This document shows positions 4,577-5,106 of a stretch of DNA of 5,106 bases, piece after piece. Each line of letters opens with the position of its first letter. Within the stretch, counting starts at the first letter, position 1. Under the pieces are notes generated by a model that searched no databases, was not told the DNA's origin, and saw only the letters and a list, made by a program, of their open reading frames with translations. This stretch comes from Actinomycetota bacterium (lineage in GTDB: Bacteria > Actinomycetota > Humimicrobiia > Humimicrobiales > Humimicrobiaceae), in assembly GCA_018897225.1 (NCBI GenBank), contig JAHILC010000222.1, positions 1-5,106 of the forward strand, in the 5' to 3' direction. The position numbers were made by a program, and so were the translations under genes.

Positions 4577-5106
4577 TTAAAAAAGTTTTCCACTTTTTCT
4601 GGCATCCATATACCATGCCGTAAACTTATTTATACCTTCTTCTATCCGGGTTTTTGGGTTATATTTTAACATTTTCTTTGCCTTTAATATATCCGCATAT
4701 GTGACAGGCACATCCCCGGCTTGCACGCGACCGTATTTAACTTGCGCCTTTTTATTTGCGGCTTTTTCAATAAATTTGATAAGTTCAGTGACTTTGACAG
4801 GGTTGGAATTCCCAAGATTTATAATTTCATATCCTTTCACATTTTCAAGATTTGATGCAATAACATCCACAATGTCTTCCACATATGTATAATCCCTTGA
4901 AGATGTTCCGTCACCAAAAATCTCTATGGGTTTTTCTTCAGTTATCAGCCTTGTAAATTTATGTATTGCCATTTCGGGTCGCTGTCTTGGCCCGTATACT
5001 GTAAAGAACCTGTAGCAATAAACTGAAATATTAAAGAGATGGCTGTAAGTATAGCAGATAAGTTCTCCGGCTTTTTTTGTTGCCGCATATGGTGATATTG
5101 GCCTGT
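4577..5106 (-). CDS. NAD-dependent sugar-nucleotide epimerase, UDP-glucuronate 4-epimerase-like (5' end outside window)
   Basis: Partial gene. The reading frame stays open to the window edge, so the Met at 4972 is internal and not the start. The visible 175 residues begin RPISPYAATKKAGE, which contains the SDR catalytic YxxxK (visible residues 6 and 10). VYGPRQRPEMAIHKF follows at about 36-50, then a GDGTSSRDYTYVEDI block that is typical of the substrate-binding half of GalE-like extended SDRs. The tail (AGDVPVTYADILKAKKML, then EGINKFTAWY) is the pattern seen in UDP-glucuronate 4-epimerases. The N-terminal Rossmann half with its GxxGxxG, roughly 140 residues, is missing only because the window ends. 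Family members are cytosolic enzymes that invert C4 of a UDP-hexose or UDP-hexuronate using tightly bound NAD. The exact substrate is inferred; a UDP-glucose or UDP-GlcNAc 4-epimerase is the main alternative. It is the first visible gene of the string, and its TAA stop lies 12 nt before the next start. Confidence 0.92.
   Translation of the reverse strand, partial: RPISPYAATKKAGELICYTYSHLFNISVYCYRFFTVYGPRQRPEMAIHKFTRLITEEKPIEIFGDGTSSRDYTYVEDIVDVIASNLENVKGYEIINLGNSNPVKVTELIKFIEKAANKKAQVKYGRVQAGDVPVTYADILKAKKMLKYNPKTRIEEGINKFTAWYMDARKSGKLF

Noticed and set aside
4577..4972. A 131-residue protein starting at the Met at 4972
   Set aside because: The frame continues upstream without a stop to the window edge and includes the YxxxK catalytic pair and VYGPRQRPE, so this Met is internal to a longer epimerase.

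Overview
This is a low-GC bacterial window (an archaeon cannot be excluded). It holds one co-directional, tightly packed gene string, all on the minus strand, so transcription runs from high to low coordinates. The products fit a surface-polysaccharide or glycolipid locus: a sugar-nucleotide epimerase, a membrane-anchored GT2 glycosyltransferase, a radical SAM enzyme, a second NAD(P)-dependent SDR and a GT4 glycosyltransferase. No species-level marker is present. AT-rich spacers and a radical SAM Fe-S enzyme suggest, without proving, an anaerobe.

Layout in transcription order: (1) 5106-4577, C-terminal 175 residues of an extended-SDR epimerase resembling UDP-glucuronate 4-epimerase, running off the window edge; (2) 4564-3578, polyprenyl-phosphate-type GT2 with two C-terminal membrane helices; (3) 3581-3353, a 229-bp non-coding block read as a transposase-less IS200/IS605 (IS608-like) element in the opposite orientation; (4) 3348-2344, radical SAM protein with a C-terminal auxiliary-cluster motif; (5) 2328-1336, extended SDR, whose start is corrected here to the ATG behind a strong Shine-Dalgarno; (6) 1315-44, GT4 glycosyltransferase. 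Positions 1-43 are AT-rich and show nothing identifiable.

A likely working model: the first epimerase supplies a nucleotide sugar, the GT2 loads a sugar on a lipid carrier or lipid at the membrane, the radical SAM enzyme and second SDR modify a sugar or lipid intermediate, and the GT4 extends the glycan. Individual substrates cannot be read from the sequence.

The most interesting feature is the 229-bp block. Both ends carry an imperfect hairpin preceded by a 4-nt guide (AAAG left, GAAG right). These match the flanking target TTAC and the terminal TCAC by the logic of IS608 cleavage-site recognition. Removing the block in silico leaves TTAC joined to TTGTCTAC. On the minus strand this gives GAC AAG TAA ATG, so the GT2 stop codon would directly abut the radical SAM start codon. 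The element therefore appears to have landed exactly at a stop/start junction, replaced the native TAA with its own TGA without changing the GT2 protein, and separated two genes that were probably translationally coupled. Its right end also looks like a TnpB guide-RNA (omega RNA) scaffold and a trace of a TnpB C-terminus, although no tnpB gene is present.
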